Of a DNA stretch of 64,000 nt, positions 55,396-63,302 are shown piece by piece. Origin of the DNA: Desulfonatronum sp. SC1 (GTDB lineage: Bacteria > Desulfobacterota > Desulfovibrionia > Desulfovibrionales > Desulfonatronaceae); NCBI RefSeq assembly GCF_003046795.1, contig NZ_PZKN01000002.1, positions 124,001 through 188,000 of the forward strand, written 5' to 3'. Every line of letters starts with the position of its first letter. The first letter of the stretch is position 1. Position numbers and translations under genes: made by a program. A model generated the notes under the pieces. The model saw only the letters and a list, made by a program, of their open reading frames with translations. It was not told where the DNA came from and did no database searches.

Positions 55396-56277
55396 TCAAT
55401 ATTTGCCCATCAGGCCGATGAACCCGTCCTCCAGGCTCATGGACGCTTGGGAGAGATCCCGGGCTTGGACGCCCAGTCCGGCCAGGTGGCGTTCCACGGC
55501 CTGAATATCGGCGTACGAATACAATGAAATCGTCTTTCCGCGCCGTTCAAAGCCCTTGACGATGTCGTCCCGGGGCAGTTCGTCCACGTTTTCGCAGTGA
55601 AAGACGTATTTATTGAACGCGGTCATGAACTCCTCCAGCCCGACTTGCATGATCTCGCCCCGGTCGATGAAGATGATCGTGTCCACCAACTGCTCCAAAT
55701 CCTGGACAATATGACTGGTGACGAAGATGGTCTTGCCCTTTTTGGCCGCGAAATCGTGCAGCACGTCCAGGAACAGCCGCCGATATCCGGCGTCCAGGCC
55801 CATGGAGTAGTCGTCAAGGATCAACAAGTCCGGGTCCTGGGCCATGATCACGCCCAGCACCACCTGGGAACGCTGGCCGCAGGACATGTTGCCCACCTTG
55901 TGACTCAGGGACAGGCCCATCTTGTTCACCAGCCCGAAAAACATTTCCGGGTTCCAGCGGGGATAGAAGCCGCGATAAAAGCGCTCGGTCTGGGCAATGG
56001 TCATGAATTCGTAGGCCAGATGCCCTTCGTGGAGCAGACCGATCCGGGCGCGCACGGCCGGAGGCAGGTCGTGGGAATCCTCCCCCAACACCAGGCACTC
56101 CCCCTTGAAGGGTTTGAGAAAGCCCATCAGGATGTTCACTAAGGTGGTCTTGCCCTGCCCGTTCTTACCCAGCAGCCCGCAGACCGACCCTTCCGGAACG
56201 CTGAAATTGAGGTTCTCGTAGATCGTTCGCCCGTTGTACCGATGGCCCAGGCCACGGATCTCGATGGCGTTGCTCAT
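55396..56277 (-). CDS. ABC transporter ATP-binding protein with atypical motifs
   Basis: 293 residues. Walker A GKNGQGKTT at 37-45, Q-loop region, a non-standard signature MSCGQ at 131-135 in place of LSGGQ, Walker B LLILDD at 151-156 where Asp156 stands in the position of the usual catalytic Glu, D-loop MGLD and the switch His189 in TSHI. The C-terminal 85 residues form an extra alpha/beta domain. With Asp for Glu, hydrolysis may be slow or differently tuned. It is coupled to the secreted-protein gene upstream by an ATGA overlap. Confidence 0.88.
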   Translation of the reverse strand: MSNAIEIRGLGHRYNGRTIYENLNFSVPEGSVCGLLGKNGQGKTTLVNILMGFLKPFKGECLVLGEDSHDLPPAVRARIGLLHEGHLAYEFMTIAQTERFYRGFYPRWNPEMFFGLVNKMGLSLSHKVGNMSCGQRSQVVLGVIMAQDPDLLILDDYSMGLDAGYRRLFLDVLHDFAAKKGKTIFVTSHIVQDLEQLVDTIIFIDRGEIMQVGLEEFMTAFNKYVFHCENVDELPRDDIVKGFERRGKTISLYSYADIQAVERHLAGLGVQARDLSQASMSLEDGFIGLMGKY

Positions 56278-56597
56278 TGGCCGATCTGCCGTCCAGGCAC
56301 CCGCAACTGGTGCTCGGGACCGGCATCGAAGACCACGAGGAAATCTCCACGGGGCTTCATGAAGGTGAATTCCGAGTTGTTGTCCATTTGGCCTTCCTGC
56401 AACACTCTTCCATCAGAAGACTTGATCCGCATGATCACGCCGCCTGCTGATGAGCCATCGGAAAACCCGCCCTGGCAGGTGATGGAATTGTCGCCGTTGT
56501 CCATGCACAGCATCAGGGGCGTATGTGCCCAGGCCGCTGAACCGGCCGGAATCAGAAAGGCAAATGCCAGCCAAACGATCGTTCTTCTAAAAATCAT
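56274..56597 (-). CDS. Small secreted protein, first gene of the ABC module
   Basis: 107 residues. Signal peptide of about 24 residues ending SAAWA; the mature part starts HTPLMLCMDNGDNSITCQGG. It has two cysteines, probably disulfide-bonded, and beta-strand character (GGVIMRIKSSDGRVLQEG and FLVVFDAGPEHQLRVPG) like the transthyretin-like periplasmic domains next to nickel/cobalt transporters. N-terminal His and Met after cleavage could bind metal. Overlaps the ATPase start. Confidence 0.72.
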   Translation of the reverse strand: MIFRRTIVWLAFAFLIPAGSAAWAHTPLMLCMDNGDNSITCQGGFSDGSSAGGVIMRIKSSDGRVLQEGQMDNNSEFTFMKPRGDFLVVFDAGPEHQLRVPGRQIGQ

Positions 56598-56674
56598 CCT
56601 ACACCTCGTTCCTTTTTTGAGGTTGATTCATCTGCTCGGAAAATCAGGGCAGAGTCCATTGGGCAGGTCAAAAT

Positions 56675-56693
56675 GGGGCAGGATGCCTGCCCC
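56675..56693. repeat. GGGGCAGG palindrome
   Basis: GGGGCAGG-ATG-CCTGCCCC, with TGGGGCAGG also hinted at 56660. This resembles a dispersed intergenic palindrome known from various bacterial genomes. It could also end a short upstream transcript. Confidence 0.7.
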
Positions 56694-56912
56694 ACAATGG
56701 AAACGGCTACGCCTGGAGAACATGAGTAGTTGCAGTTTGACGGTGAATCCATTCTTCGCTTTCAAATTGAAACCCAGTCGCGAAAAGCACATCAAACATA
56801 TCAATCAACTCACCCAAAATGTCAATGGTGTTGAAAACAATTTTCATAATACTGATTGTAATTTGATGCCACCCCTTTACAAGCCTCAAGCTATCCACTA
56901 ATCAAAAAACTT

Positions 56913-56927
56913 TATAGTCAAACTATA
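56913..56927. promoter_or_regulatory. Candidate operator TATAGT-CAA-ACTATA
   Basis: A 6-bp-arm perfect palindrome, 41 bp upstream of the metal ATPase ATG within an AT-rich promoter-like stretch. The downstream MarR-family protein is a plausible ligand-responsive repressor for this site. Confidence 0.5.
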
Positions 56928-56967
56928 TTCTCGAAGCACAAACCTTATTCATTACCTGGAGTTGACC

Positions 56968-58902
56968 ATGATCGGCCGCTTCGCCACCCTGGGCGTGTAC
57001 AGGGAATTGTTCGTCTTGCGGGATTTTCAGGTGTGTCTGGCCGGAGGCGGTTTGGCCCTGGCCGGATATCTTTGGGAAGTTTTCGGGCCGGCCTGGGCCT
57101 GGCCCGTTCTCGTGCTCTACGCCGGGGCCATCGGACTGAACGGCGGGCCGATCATCTGGGGGGCGATTCAGGGCCTGCTGGAACGCCGGGTGAACGTGGA
57201 CGAACTGGTCAGCCTGGCGTTGATCGCCTGCCTGATCCAGGGCGAACTGCTCACCGCGGCCGTGGTGGCCTTCATCATGACCCTGGGCACGCTGATCGAA
57301 GAGGCCACCAGCGATTCGGCCCGCCGTTCCATCCATGAACTGATGCGCGTGGCGCCCCAGACCGCCCTGCTTCTGCAAGCCGACATCGAACGGGAAATCG
57401 CGGTCCAAGACATCACTCCAGGCGATCTGCTCCTGGTCAAGCCGGGAGACCGCATTCCCGTGGACGCCCGGATCGTTTCCGGAGCCTCGGCCCTGGACGA
57501 GTCCGCCATCACCGGGGAATCCATGCCCGTGACCAAAAGCGCGGGAGACGAGGTCCTGGCCGGAACCCTGAACCACAACGGGGTGCTGCGCATCCGGGCC
57601 GAAAAGGTGGGCGAGGACACGCTCCTGGGGCGGGTCGTCCGCCTGGTCGGCGAGGCCGAGCAGCACAAGCCCCTGGCCACCCGGTTTATCGACCGCTACG
57701 CCGCCTGGTTCACGCCGCTGATTCTGGCCATTGCCGGACTGGTCTGGTACTGGTCCGGGGACTGGAGCCGGGCCGTGAGCGTGCTCATCGCCGGTTGTCC
57801 CTGCGCGTTGATCATGGCCGCTCCCACGGCCACGGTGGCCGCGGTGGGCCGCCTGGCCCGGGCTGGGGTTCTGGTCAAGGGCGGCCGCTACCTGGAGCAA
57901 GCTTCCAAGGTGGACGCCCTGCTCTTTGACAAGACCGGCACCCTGACCAGCGGTCGGCCCAGGGTGGAGGAAGTCCGGGCCGATGACGGCTGCACTCCTG
58001 AAGAGGTTCTGGCCTGCGCGGCCTGCGTGGAGAAGGACGTCAGCCATCCCCTGGCCCGGGCCGTGCTCAAGGCCGCCCAATACGCCAGAATCACCCTGGG
58101 TACGGCCACGGACGTGGTGGCCGAAGTGGGCCGGGGGGTACGGGCCGTGGTCCAGGGGCGACACATCGAGGTGGGAGGGCCGGCCCTATTTGCCCGGGAG
58201 GGTTCCGGAAAGGGAGCCGGGGCCGGGTCTTTGCCGCCGGACTTACGGACCTGCCTGGAAACCATTCAGGCCAGGGGGGCCACCCCGCTGCTGGTTTACC
58301 GGGACCAGCGCCCCATCGGCGTGATCGGCGTCGCGGACACGATCCGGAGCGAGGCCGCCCAAACCATGCGCCGTTTGCAGGGCCTGAGTATTACCCGGCT
58401 GGGGATTCTTTCGGGAGACCACGACCTGGCCGTGCGCCGGGTGGCTGAGCAGCTCGGCATTACCTGGATCAAATCGGGGCTCAAGCCGAACCAGAAACTG
58501 GAAGAACTGAGCCGCCTCCAGGAAGCCGGGCATACGGTCATGGTCGTGGGCGACGGCATCAACGACGCCCCGGCCCTGGCCCGGGCCAACGTGGGCGTGG
58601 CCATGGGTGGCGCGGGCACGGACGTGGCCCTGGAAACCGCGGACATCGTCCTGACCCGGGACGACATCTCCCGCCTGCCCCTGCTGATCCGTCTGAGTCG
58701 GAAAATGCTCACCGTGATCAAGATCAACGTGGTCTTGGGACTGAGCTTCAACGCCCTGGCCGTCTGGGGCGGGGCAGTCGGCATTTTGGGACCGATTCAG
58801 GCCGCGGTGGTCCACAACGTGGGGGCCGTAATCGTGGTCTTCTCCTCAGCCGCCCTGGCCATGGGCAAGGATGACCTTCAGGAGCAACGCAATGAAACAT
58901 GA
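56968..58902 (+). CDS. Heavy-metal P1B-type ATPase without N-terminal metal-binding domain
   Basis: 644 residues from ATG 56968 (CTGGAG upstream). Actuator motif ESAITGESMPV near 180, the membrane metal site CPC at 277-279 in AGCPCALIM, phosphorylation site DKTGTLTSG (Asp321), HP motif in VSHPLARAVL and hinge GDGINDAPALARANVGVAMG. No N-terminal HMA or CxxC domain and fewer leading helices than CopA. CPC fits the Cu/Zn/Cd/Pb export subgroups; the metal is not decidable. The MarR gene begins within its 3' end. Confidence 0.93.
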   Translation: MIGRFATLGVYRELFVLRDFQVCLAGGGLALAGYLWEVFGPAWAWPVLVLYAGAIGLNGGPIIWGAIQGLLERRVNVDELVSLALIACLIQGELLTAAVVAFIMTLGTLIEEATSDSARRSIHELMRVAPQTALLLQADIEREIAVQDITPGDLLLVKPGDRIPVDARIVSGASALDESAITGESMPVTKSAGDEVLAGTLNHNGVLRIRAEKVGEDTLLGRVVRLVGEAEQHKPLATRFIDRYAAWFTPLILAIAGLVWYWSGDWSRAVSVLIAGCPCALIMAAPTATVAAVGRLARAGVLVKGGRYLEQASKVDALLFDKTGTLTSGRPRVEEVRADDGCTPEEVLACAACVEKDVSHPLARAVLKAAQYARITLGTATDVVAEVGRGVRAVVQGRHIEVGGPALFAREGSGKGAGAGSLPPDLRTCLETIQARGATPLLVYRDQRPIGVIGVADTIRSEAAQTMRRLQGLSITRLGILSGDHDLAVRRVAEQLGITWIKSGLKPNQKLEELSRLQEAGHTVMVVGDGINDAPALARANVGVAMGGAGTDVALETADIVLTRDDISRLPLLIRLSRKMLTVIKINVVLGLSFNALAVWGGAVGILGPIQAAVVHNVGAVIVVFSSAALAMGKDDLQEQRNET

Positions 58903-59308
58903 CGAAGAACTGACCTCCCTGCTGGTGGAGTTTCACGAGAAATTCGCCTCCTGGGAGCACGGCGTGGTCCGGGGCAAACCATTGACCCTGCAACAGATCC
59001 ACGCCATGGAAATCCTTTGCGCCCACGGTCGGCTGACCATGAAGGATTTGGCCGAAAAAATGGGCGTGACCACCGGCTCCCTGACCGTGCTCGTGGATCG
59101 CCTGGAAAAAAAAGGCATCGTGGAGCGCCAGCCCCACGAGTCCGATCGCCGCTCCATCCGTCTGGGCATGACGTCCAAAGGCGAACAATTGGCCGCCGAA
59201 CACCACGACCTGCACCTGAGCCTGACCCGTGAACTCACCGCCGGACTGAGCACCGAGGAAACAGATCAACTGATCAATTTGCTGCGGAAAATCTTGCCGT
59301 TTTTTTAG
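58892..59308 (+). CDS. MarR-family transcriptional regulator
   Basis: 138 residues from ATG 58892, inside the ATPase 3' end by 11 bp, with TTCAGGAG just upstream. Winged helix: TMKDLAEKMGVTTGSLTVLVDRLEKKG (recognition helix), then VERQPHESDRRSIRLGMTSK, the wing with the conserved DRR. Dimerisation helices are at both ends. Coupling to a metal ATPase suggests metal-linked control, although MarR proteins more often sense small organic ligands or thiol oxidation. Confidence 0.93.
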   Translation: MKHDEELTSLLVEFHEKFASWEHGVVRGKPLTLQQIHAMEILCAHGRLTMKDLAEKMGVTTGSLTVLVDRLEKKGIVERQPHESDRRSIRLGMTSKGEQLAAEHHDLHLSLTRELTAGLSTEETDQLINLLRKILPFF

Positions 59309-59510
59309 CAACAGCACGGGCTAGATCCGAATTGGTTGGCGCTTGAAGATTTGAACCGCATGCTTTGCCCAGGACGCGGAGCCCGCGAAAAGGAGATTTT
59401 TCACGACTCAGCATAAGTAACTGCACAAAAAAGAGGGTTGTTGAACACCACGAAAACCGTCTGGATTTCGATTTTCCCAGAAATGCCTGATGAAAGGAGG
59501 CCGTTGTTTG

Positions 59511-59594
59511 ATGATGTCACCAGCGAAAGCCGACACCTCGCTGCTACCCAGGTCTTTTCTCCGGCTCTGCTCAGTAGTTGCTATTATCGCGTAA
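59511..59594 (+). CDS. Possible 27-residue small protein
   Basis: AAAGGAGG ends 10 bp before tandem ATGs at 59511. The frame reads a polar start (MMSPAKADTS) and a short hydrophobic end (LCSVVAIIA) before TAA. No promoter could be placed, and nothing but the ribosome site supports translation. Confidence 0.25.
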   Translation: MMSPAKADTSLLPRSFLRLCSVVAIIA

Positions 59595-59625
59595 TTTTTC
59601 CCCGGCCTCGGGAAGCAGCGCGCCA

Positions 59626-59655
59626 CAAAAAAAAGCGGAGCCCCAGGGCTCCGCT
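59626..59655 (-). terminator. Rho-independent terminator of dsrC
   Basis: Perfect stem AGCGGAGCCC/GGGCTCCGCT with a tight loop, a T-run on the minus strand (A-run 59626-59634) and also TTTTTTT on the plus strand, so it can work in both directions. It begins 27 bp past the dsrC stop. Confidence 0.93.
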
Positions 59656-59682
59656 TTTTTTGTAAAACCGGTATAATGTTGA

Positions 59683-60000
59683 TTATACGCAACCGGTGGG
59701 CTTGGGAAGACCGGCCATTTTACAGGCTCCCTTGCCGGGTCCGGAGGGGAACAGCTCATAGATGTGCTTCAGCTTGTAGCCGGTCACCTTGGACAGGATA
59801 CGCACCATCGGGGCGATACCGTTCTTCTTGTAGTAGTCTTGCAAAAAATCGAGAACCTTCTGGTGCTCATCGGTCATCTCTTTAATGCCTTCGCTCTCCA
59901 TGACGAATTCAACCCAGTCCGGGTTCCAGTCTTCAAAACGCTGCAAAAAACCGTCTTCATCAACTTCAAAGTTATTTCCCTTAAATTCTACAGTGGCCAT
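59683..60000 (-). CDS. dsrC: DsrC, sulfur-carrier partner of dissimilatory sulfite reductase
   Basis: 105 residues. The C-terminal arm carries the two redox cysteines of true DsrC, Cys93 and the penultimate Cys104 separated by ten residues (CKMAGLPKPTGC), which distinguishes it from TusE and RspA paralogues. Core motifs WNPDWVEFV and YELFPSGPGKGACK are intact. DsrC takes up the sulfite sulfur as a trisulfide on DsrAB and is then reduced by membrane electron carriers. AGGAGG precedes the ATG. dsrAB is not in the window, as usual for sulfate reducers. Own promoter and terminator make it monocistronic. Confidence 0.98.
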   Translation of the reverse strand: MATVEFKGNNFEVDEDGFLQRFEDWNPDWVEFVMESEGIKEMTDEHQKVLDFLQDYYKKNGIAPMVRILSKVTGYKLKHIYELFPSGPGKGACKMAGLPKPTGCV

Positions 60001-60045
60001 TGTCCAAACCTCCTTAAGCGTTTGTTAAATCTCAAAATGAGTGTG

Positions 60046-60075
60046 CATTTAGCACCTGCCCGATACCCTTGTCAA
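60046..60075 (-). promoter_or_regulatory. Sigma-70 promoter of dsrC
   Basis: Minus-strand TTGACA (60070-60075), 18 bp, then TGC-TAAATG (extended -10, hexamer 60046-60051). About 45 bp upstream of the dsrC ATG. A strong promoter fits the high abundance of DsrC in sulfate reducers. Confidence 0.7.
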
Positions 60076-60290
60076 AAACCACGAGTCCCAAACCCGAGGG
60101 ATTTCGTGATGATCAGAAATGACCCTTTTTGCATTAAGGGACATTCCGTGAGAACATAAACAGCGGCCAATTCCGCGATTCATTCGTGATGTGCGTTAAA
60201 TCTTTCCACCTTGTAAAATGCAAGGACATTCGTTGTCAATGCTGGATGGCGAAAAAAGCGAAAAAAGCTTATATCGCTATCTGGATATCA

Positions 60291-62033
60291 CTAATCGGCT
60301 TTCTCGAAGGATTGCAATTCCCGAAGGTGCTCGCGAGCAAAATCCAGACTCGGGTCGAGATCCAAAGCGGAGCGCAGCAATGCTCCCGCTTCTTCCGCGC
60401 GACCTTGAAACTTGACGCACAGACCCAGGTTCGCCAAATCCATCACCGAGCCGCTGTCCAGGTCCAACGCGCTACGAAAGTCCGACTCCGCCTCGGCGTA
60501 TTCATCCAGCTTGAATTTGGCAACCCCGCGAAGATTAAAGTATTCCTTGACCTCCGGGCAAAGTTGAATTGCCCGGTCCAAATGCGGAAGGCTGCTCGCC
60601 CAGCGTTCCTCACGGCTCATGGCATACCCCTGATAAAACGCGGCCAGGGCTCGGTCGTCATGCTGTTCCAGGCCTAACTCACTCTCGGCCAGGGCGTCCA
60701 AAGCCTCGGAGAAATATCCTTGGCGCACGGCTAACAGCCCATGGAAAAACCGCGGAAAGGACGCCTCTGGATACAACCGGGCCAAGTGCTCCAGCCCTGC
60801 CTTGGCCTGTTCCGGAGGGGCCTCTTCGGCCAGCATGCGTCCGATGAACAAGCCGACGCTGGGACTCAAGGCCCGTTCCCGGAACTGAAAGCCCGGCACG
60901 AAGGAATAATGTGCCGGAATCCCCAGCTTCGGGTGTGTCGTCTCCACGCTATAGGCCCGGAAACCCAACCGCTCCAAGCCATCGCAAAGCTCCGTCAGTT
61001 CGTCCAGAATATCGTCGTGACCAACGTCCGGCAAGCTGGACAGGGAAACCGTCTCACCCTCCAGCAACCAGGCGATCTCCGCCAATTCCGTGAATTTGGG
61101 CAGCCCGGAGGCTTCGTAATTGCTGCCGGTTTCAAAATCGCCTGCCAGTTGCGCCACTTCGGTCAGGGCGCGAATAGCCGCTTTGGAGGGCGTTGAGGCG
61201 GTACCCGCGGTGAAGACGATTTCGCTGCGTTCAGGGAATGTTGCCGGATCATAGGCCACGGCGGCCACGGTGGGCACGGGCAGGCCAAGGGAAAAATCTT
61301 TCAAAATGACGACGATGCCTTCGCGCCTGAAGGCGTCCATCAGGTCGTGAAGCACGGGGTCCGTGAAGCTGGCCGGATCAAGGGTGGGCGTTTTTTGCCG
61401 ATCCCGGTCCACCACGGCGCAGACATGGCGTTCCACCAGTTCGCATACGCCCTGGAGAATCGACTCCTCAGGGGTATTTCCAGCGGAGGAACCGTTGAAT
61501 TCGTTGATCTTCCGAAACCATTCCAGTGGAACGAGAAACTCTTGGCCGGTGTCCAGCCGGGTTGCTGGCACGAAGCGCCAGGCAACGAGATCCATCAGAC
61601 TTCTGATTTGCTCGTCAGACAATGGCTCGGAAACGGACAAGGCAATCTCGGAAACCGGCGGAATCCGCCCCGGCCATTTCCGTTGGGCCTCACTCCAGGA
61701 GCAGGGCTCGATATCCTGAACGCCTTGCCAGAAACTGAAAAAACTGAACCGCTCCATCAGTTCCACCAAGGCCGAGGCCTCGGCCTGGATGGCGGACGCC
61801 CCTTTGCCCATCTGCTTGCGGGTGGGCATGATCCGGCGGGCCGATTGTCCACAGACGCTCAGATAAACGGGAATGCCCAGCCGCCCGGTGTCGATGCGCC
61901 GGGTCTCGGCCAGAATGTCTTCCCCAAAAGTCTCTAGAGAGGCCCGGACCCTGGCTACCGTTTCCTGGGGAGGACAAACCTTGTCCAGTTCACTGGTATG
62001 TCCCTTGGGACATGATTGCAGACGAATGCTCAT
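60291..62033 (-). CDS. YcaO-domain protein fused to C-terminal TPR repeats
   Basis: 580 residues. The YcaO ATP-binding signatures are clear: EASALVELMERFSFF (Glu85, Glu91, Glu94) and SSAGNTPEESILQGVCELVE (residues 182-201) followed by RH. YcaO enzymes phosphorylate a backbone amide and make azolines, thioamides or amidines; E. coli YcaO is linked to RimO-dependent S12 methylthiolation. From about residue 405 the rest is four to five TPRs (FYQGYAMSREERWASSLPHL and FNLRGVAKFKLDEYAEAESD). The ATG overlaps the methyltransferase stop (ATGA). dsrC lies 290 bp downstream. Substrate unknown. Confidence 0.92.
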   Translation of the reverse strand: MSIRLQSCPKGHTSELDKVCPPQETVARVRASLETFGEDILAETRRIDTGRLGIPVYLSVCGQSARRIMPTRKQMGKGASAIQAEASALVELMERFSFFSFWQGVQDIEPCSWSEAQRKWPGRIPPVSEIALSVSEPLSDEQIRSLMDLVAWRFVPATRLDTGQEFLVPLEWFRKINEFNGSSAGNTPEESILQGVCELVERHVCAVVDRDRQKTPTLDPASFTDPVLHDLMDAFRREGIVVILKDFSLGLPVPTVAAVAYDPATFPERSEIVFTAGTASTPSKAAIRALTEVAQLAGDFETGSNYEASGLPKFTELAEIAWLLEGETVSLSSLPDVGHDDILDELTELCDGLERLGFRAYSVETTHPKLGIPAHYSFVPGFQFRERALSPSVGLFIGRMLAEEAPPEQAKAGLEHLARLYPEASFPRFFHGLLAVRQGYFSEALDALAESELGLEQHDDRALAAFYQGYAMSREERWASSLPHLDRAIQLCPEVKEYFNLRGVAKFKLDEYAEAESDFRSALDLDSGSVMDLANLGLCVKFQGRAEEAGALLRSALDLDPSLDFAREHLRELQSFEKAD

Positions 62034-62878
62034 CGTGGTCTCAGTCGGTAGAGATATGTGTCTTGTTGCGCTTCGGTTCCGGGCAGTTCGGAAGAATCGG
62101 TGGAAGATACCGGCGAGGAAACGAGCGAACGTGAAATCTGAAAGAAGTCCTTCGCGGCGGCGAAAAATTTAATCGAACGCCGTCCGGCACTTGCTGAAAG
62201 CAGGATTTCAGCGGTGGCCACGGGTTCCAGGTGGGTCCGTAAAAATGAAAGCAATGGTGCGAAAAAATGCTCACGATAAAGGACCTCCGAAGCAATGATC
62301 CGGTGATAGCGCTCCGAATGGTTTTCTTTCATGAAGTTCACGGCCTGAACGACGACCGTGTCGCCGAGCCCGTTGCGCAATGCATTGATACGCGCAAAAA
62401 GCAACGCCTCTGGGACAATATCGCTGAGCACCACGGAAAAACCGCGTTTGGCCGCGAACAACCCGGCCAAGCCCAATCCGGCCCCGATCTCCAGAACCCG
62501 CTCCCCGGGACCTGGGGCGACGCCGCGCATATACATGGCCAGGGGCAGGGAGGCCGGCCAAATCTTGGCCCAAAGTGGCAAAGCGTCAATTCCATATCCT
62601 GGTCCTGTTCCCGAGGCGACTTCGGACGAAGGCAGGTTCAGACGCTGCTCGATATAGGCTTCCATGTCCGTAAGCTGGAGGCACTCCAGAACGTTTTCTC
62701 CGATGCGTACGGTTTCGAAATGCACCGCGTGCCTGGCGGAGACAAGCTCCAAGAGTTGATCAAGAGAGGCCTGTTCAAGAAGCCGCGACAACTCCGAGCC
62801 GGACACTGACCAGCTAAGCAATTGCAATCGGGAATTGTCGGTCGGCGCGCCGGCTTTGCCGGTGTTGGGCTTGGCCAT
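62030..62878 (-). CDS. Class I SAM methyltransferase, METTL21/lysine-methyltransferase-like
   Basis: 282 residues. Motif I is RVLEIGAGLGLAGL at 127-140, preceded by WAKIWPASLPLAMYM, the W-P-x-S-x-x-L-A block of the protein-lysine methyltransferase (MTF16/METTL21) and PrmA-like group. Acidic motif II is VVLSDIVPEAL, and post-motif II is ASEVLYREHFFAPLL. An N-terminal 90-residue extension is specific. It overlaps the YcaO-TPR gene, so the two probably act together on one substrate. Exact acceptor unknown. Confidence 0.85.
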   Translation of the reverse strand: MAKPNTGKAGAPTDNSRLQLLSWSVSGSELSRLLEQASLDQLLELVSARHAVHFETVRIGENVLECLQLTDMEAYIEQRLNLPSSEVASGTGPGYGIDALPLWAKIWPASLPLAMYMRGVAPGPGERVLEIGAGLGLAGLFAAKRGFSVVLSDIVPEALLFARINALRNGLGDTVVVQAVNFMKENHSERYHRIIASEVLYREHFFAPLLSFLRTHLEPVATAEILLSASAGRRSIKFFAAAKDFFQISRSLVSSPVSSTDSSELPGTEAQQDTYLYRLRPR

Positions 62879-62936
62879 GTCGAGGTCGGGGCTGAAAAAT
62901 ACGAGGAGGTGAATCAGTCGGGGAAAGAAGGGAAAA

Positions 62937-63011
<75 letters not shown>

Positions 63012-63035
63012 TCGAAAAGAAATCGAGAATAAAAA

Positions 63036-63110
63036 TGGAGGCGGCATCCGGATTTGAACCGGAGAATGGCGGTTTTGCAGACCGCTGCCTTACCACTTGG
63101 CTATGCCGCC
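63036..63110 (-). tRNA. tRNA-Cys (anticodon GCA)
   Basis: 75 nt: acceptor GGCGGCA/TGCCGCC, D-arm TAGCCAAGTGGTAAGGCA, anticodon loop CTGCAAA (GCA), T-arm GGTTCAAATCC and encoded CCA. Confidence 0.97.
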
Positions 63111-63120
63111 CAAAAAAAAG

Positions 63121-63195
<75 letters not shown>

Positions 63196-63208
63196 TCGAA
63201 GAGGTGAG

Positions 63209-63237
63209 TAACTAGCCAAGAGGTTCTTGGCTGTCAA
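63209..63237 (-). promoter_or_regulatory. Candidate promoter of the Gly-Cys-Gly tRNA cluster
   Basis: Minus-strand TTGACA (63232-63237), 17 bp, then TAGTTA (63209-63214), about 14 bp before the first tRNA. The -10 is weak. The 17-bp spacer itself is a palindrome, GCCAAGA-ACC-TCTTGGC. Confidence 0.5.
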
Positions 63238-63302
63238 GGGAGCACCACATTCTTTTTCAAACCCAGGAAAACTCCGTTGCTCTCCAGGCTACGAAAAAGA
63301 TG

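Larger units (their letters stand above)
56598..56967. other. 370-bp AT-rich divergent control region
   Basis: It holds the GGGGCAGG palindrome near the secreted-protein gene and a TATAGT/ACTATA palindrome near the metal ATPase. GC content is much lower than in the flanking genes. A 63-residue open frame on the minus strand (56707-56898, GTG start) is low-complexity and lacks a ribosome site, so I do not count it as a gene. Confidence 0.6.
59309..59682. other. 374-bp convergent gap between marR and dsrC
   Basis: Contains a possible 27-codon open frame with a strong ribosome site (59511-59594) and the dsrC terminator (59626-59655). Nothing else was recognised. Confidence 0.5.

Noticed and set aside
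56707-56898. 63-residue AT-rich open frame on the minus strand
   Set aside because: GTG start without a ribosome site, low-complexity composition, located in what looks like a control region.
56923-58164. 413-residue antisense frame opposite the metal ATPase
   Set aside because: Same codon-bias artefact; the sense gene is complete.
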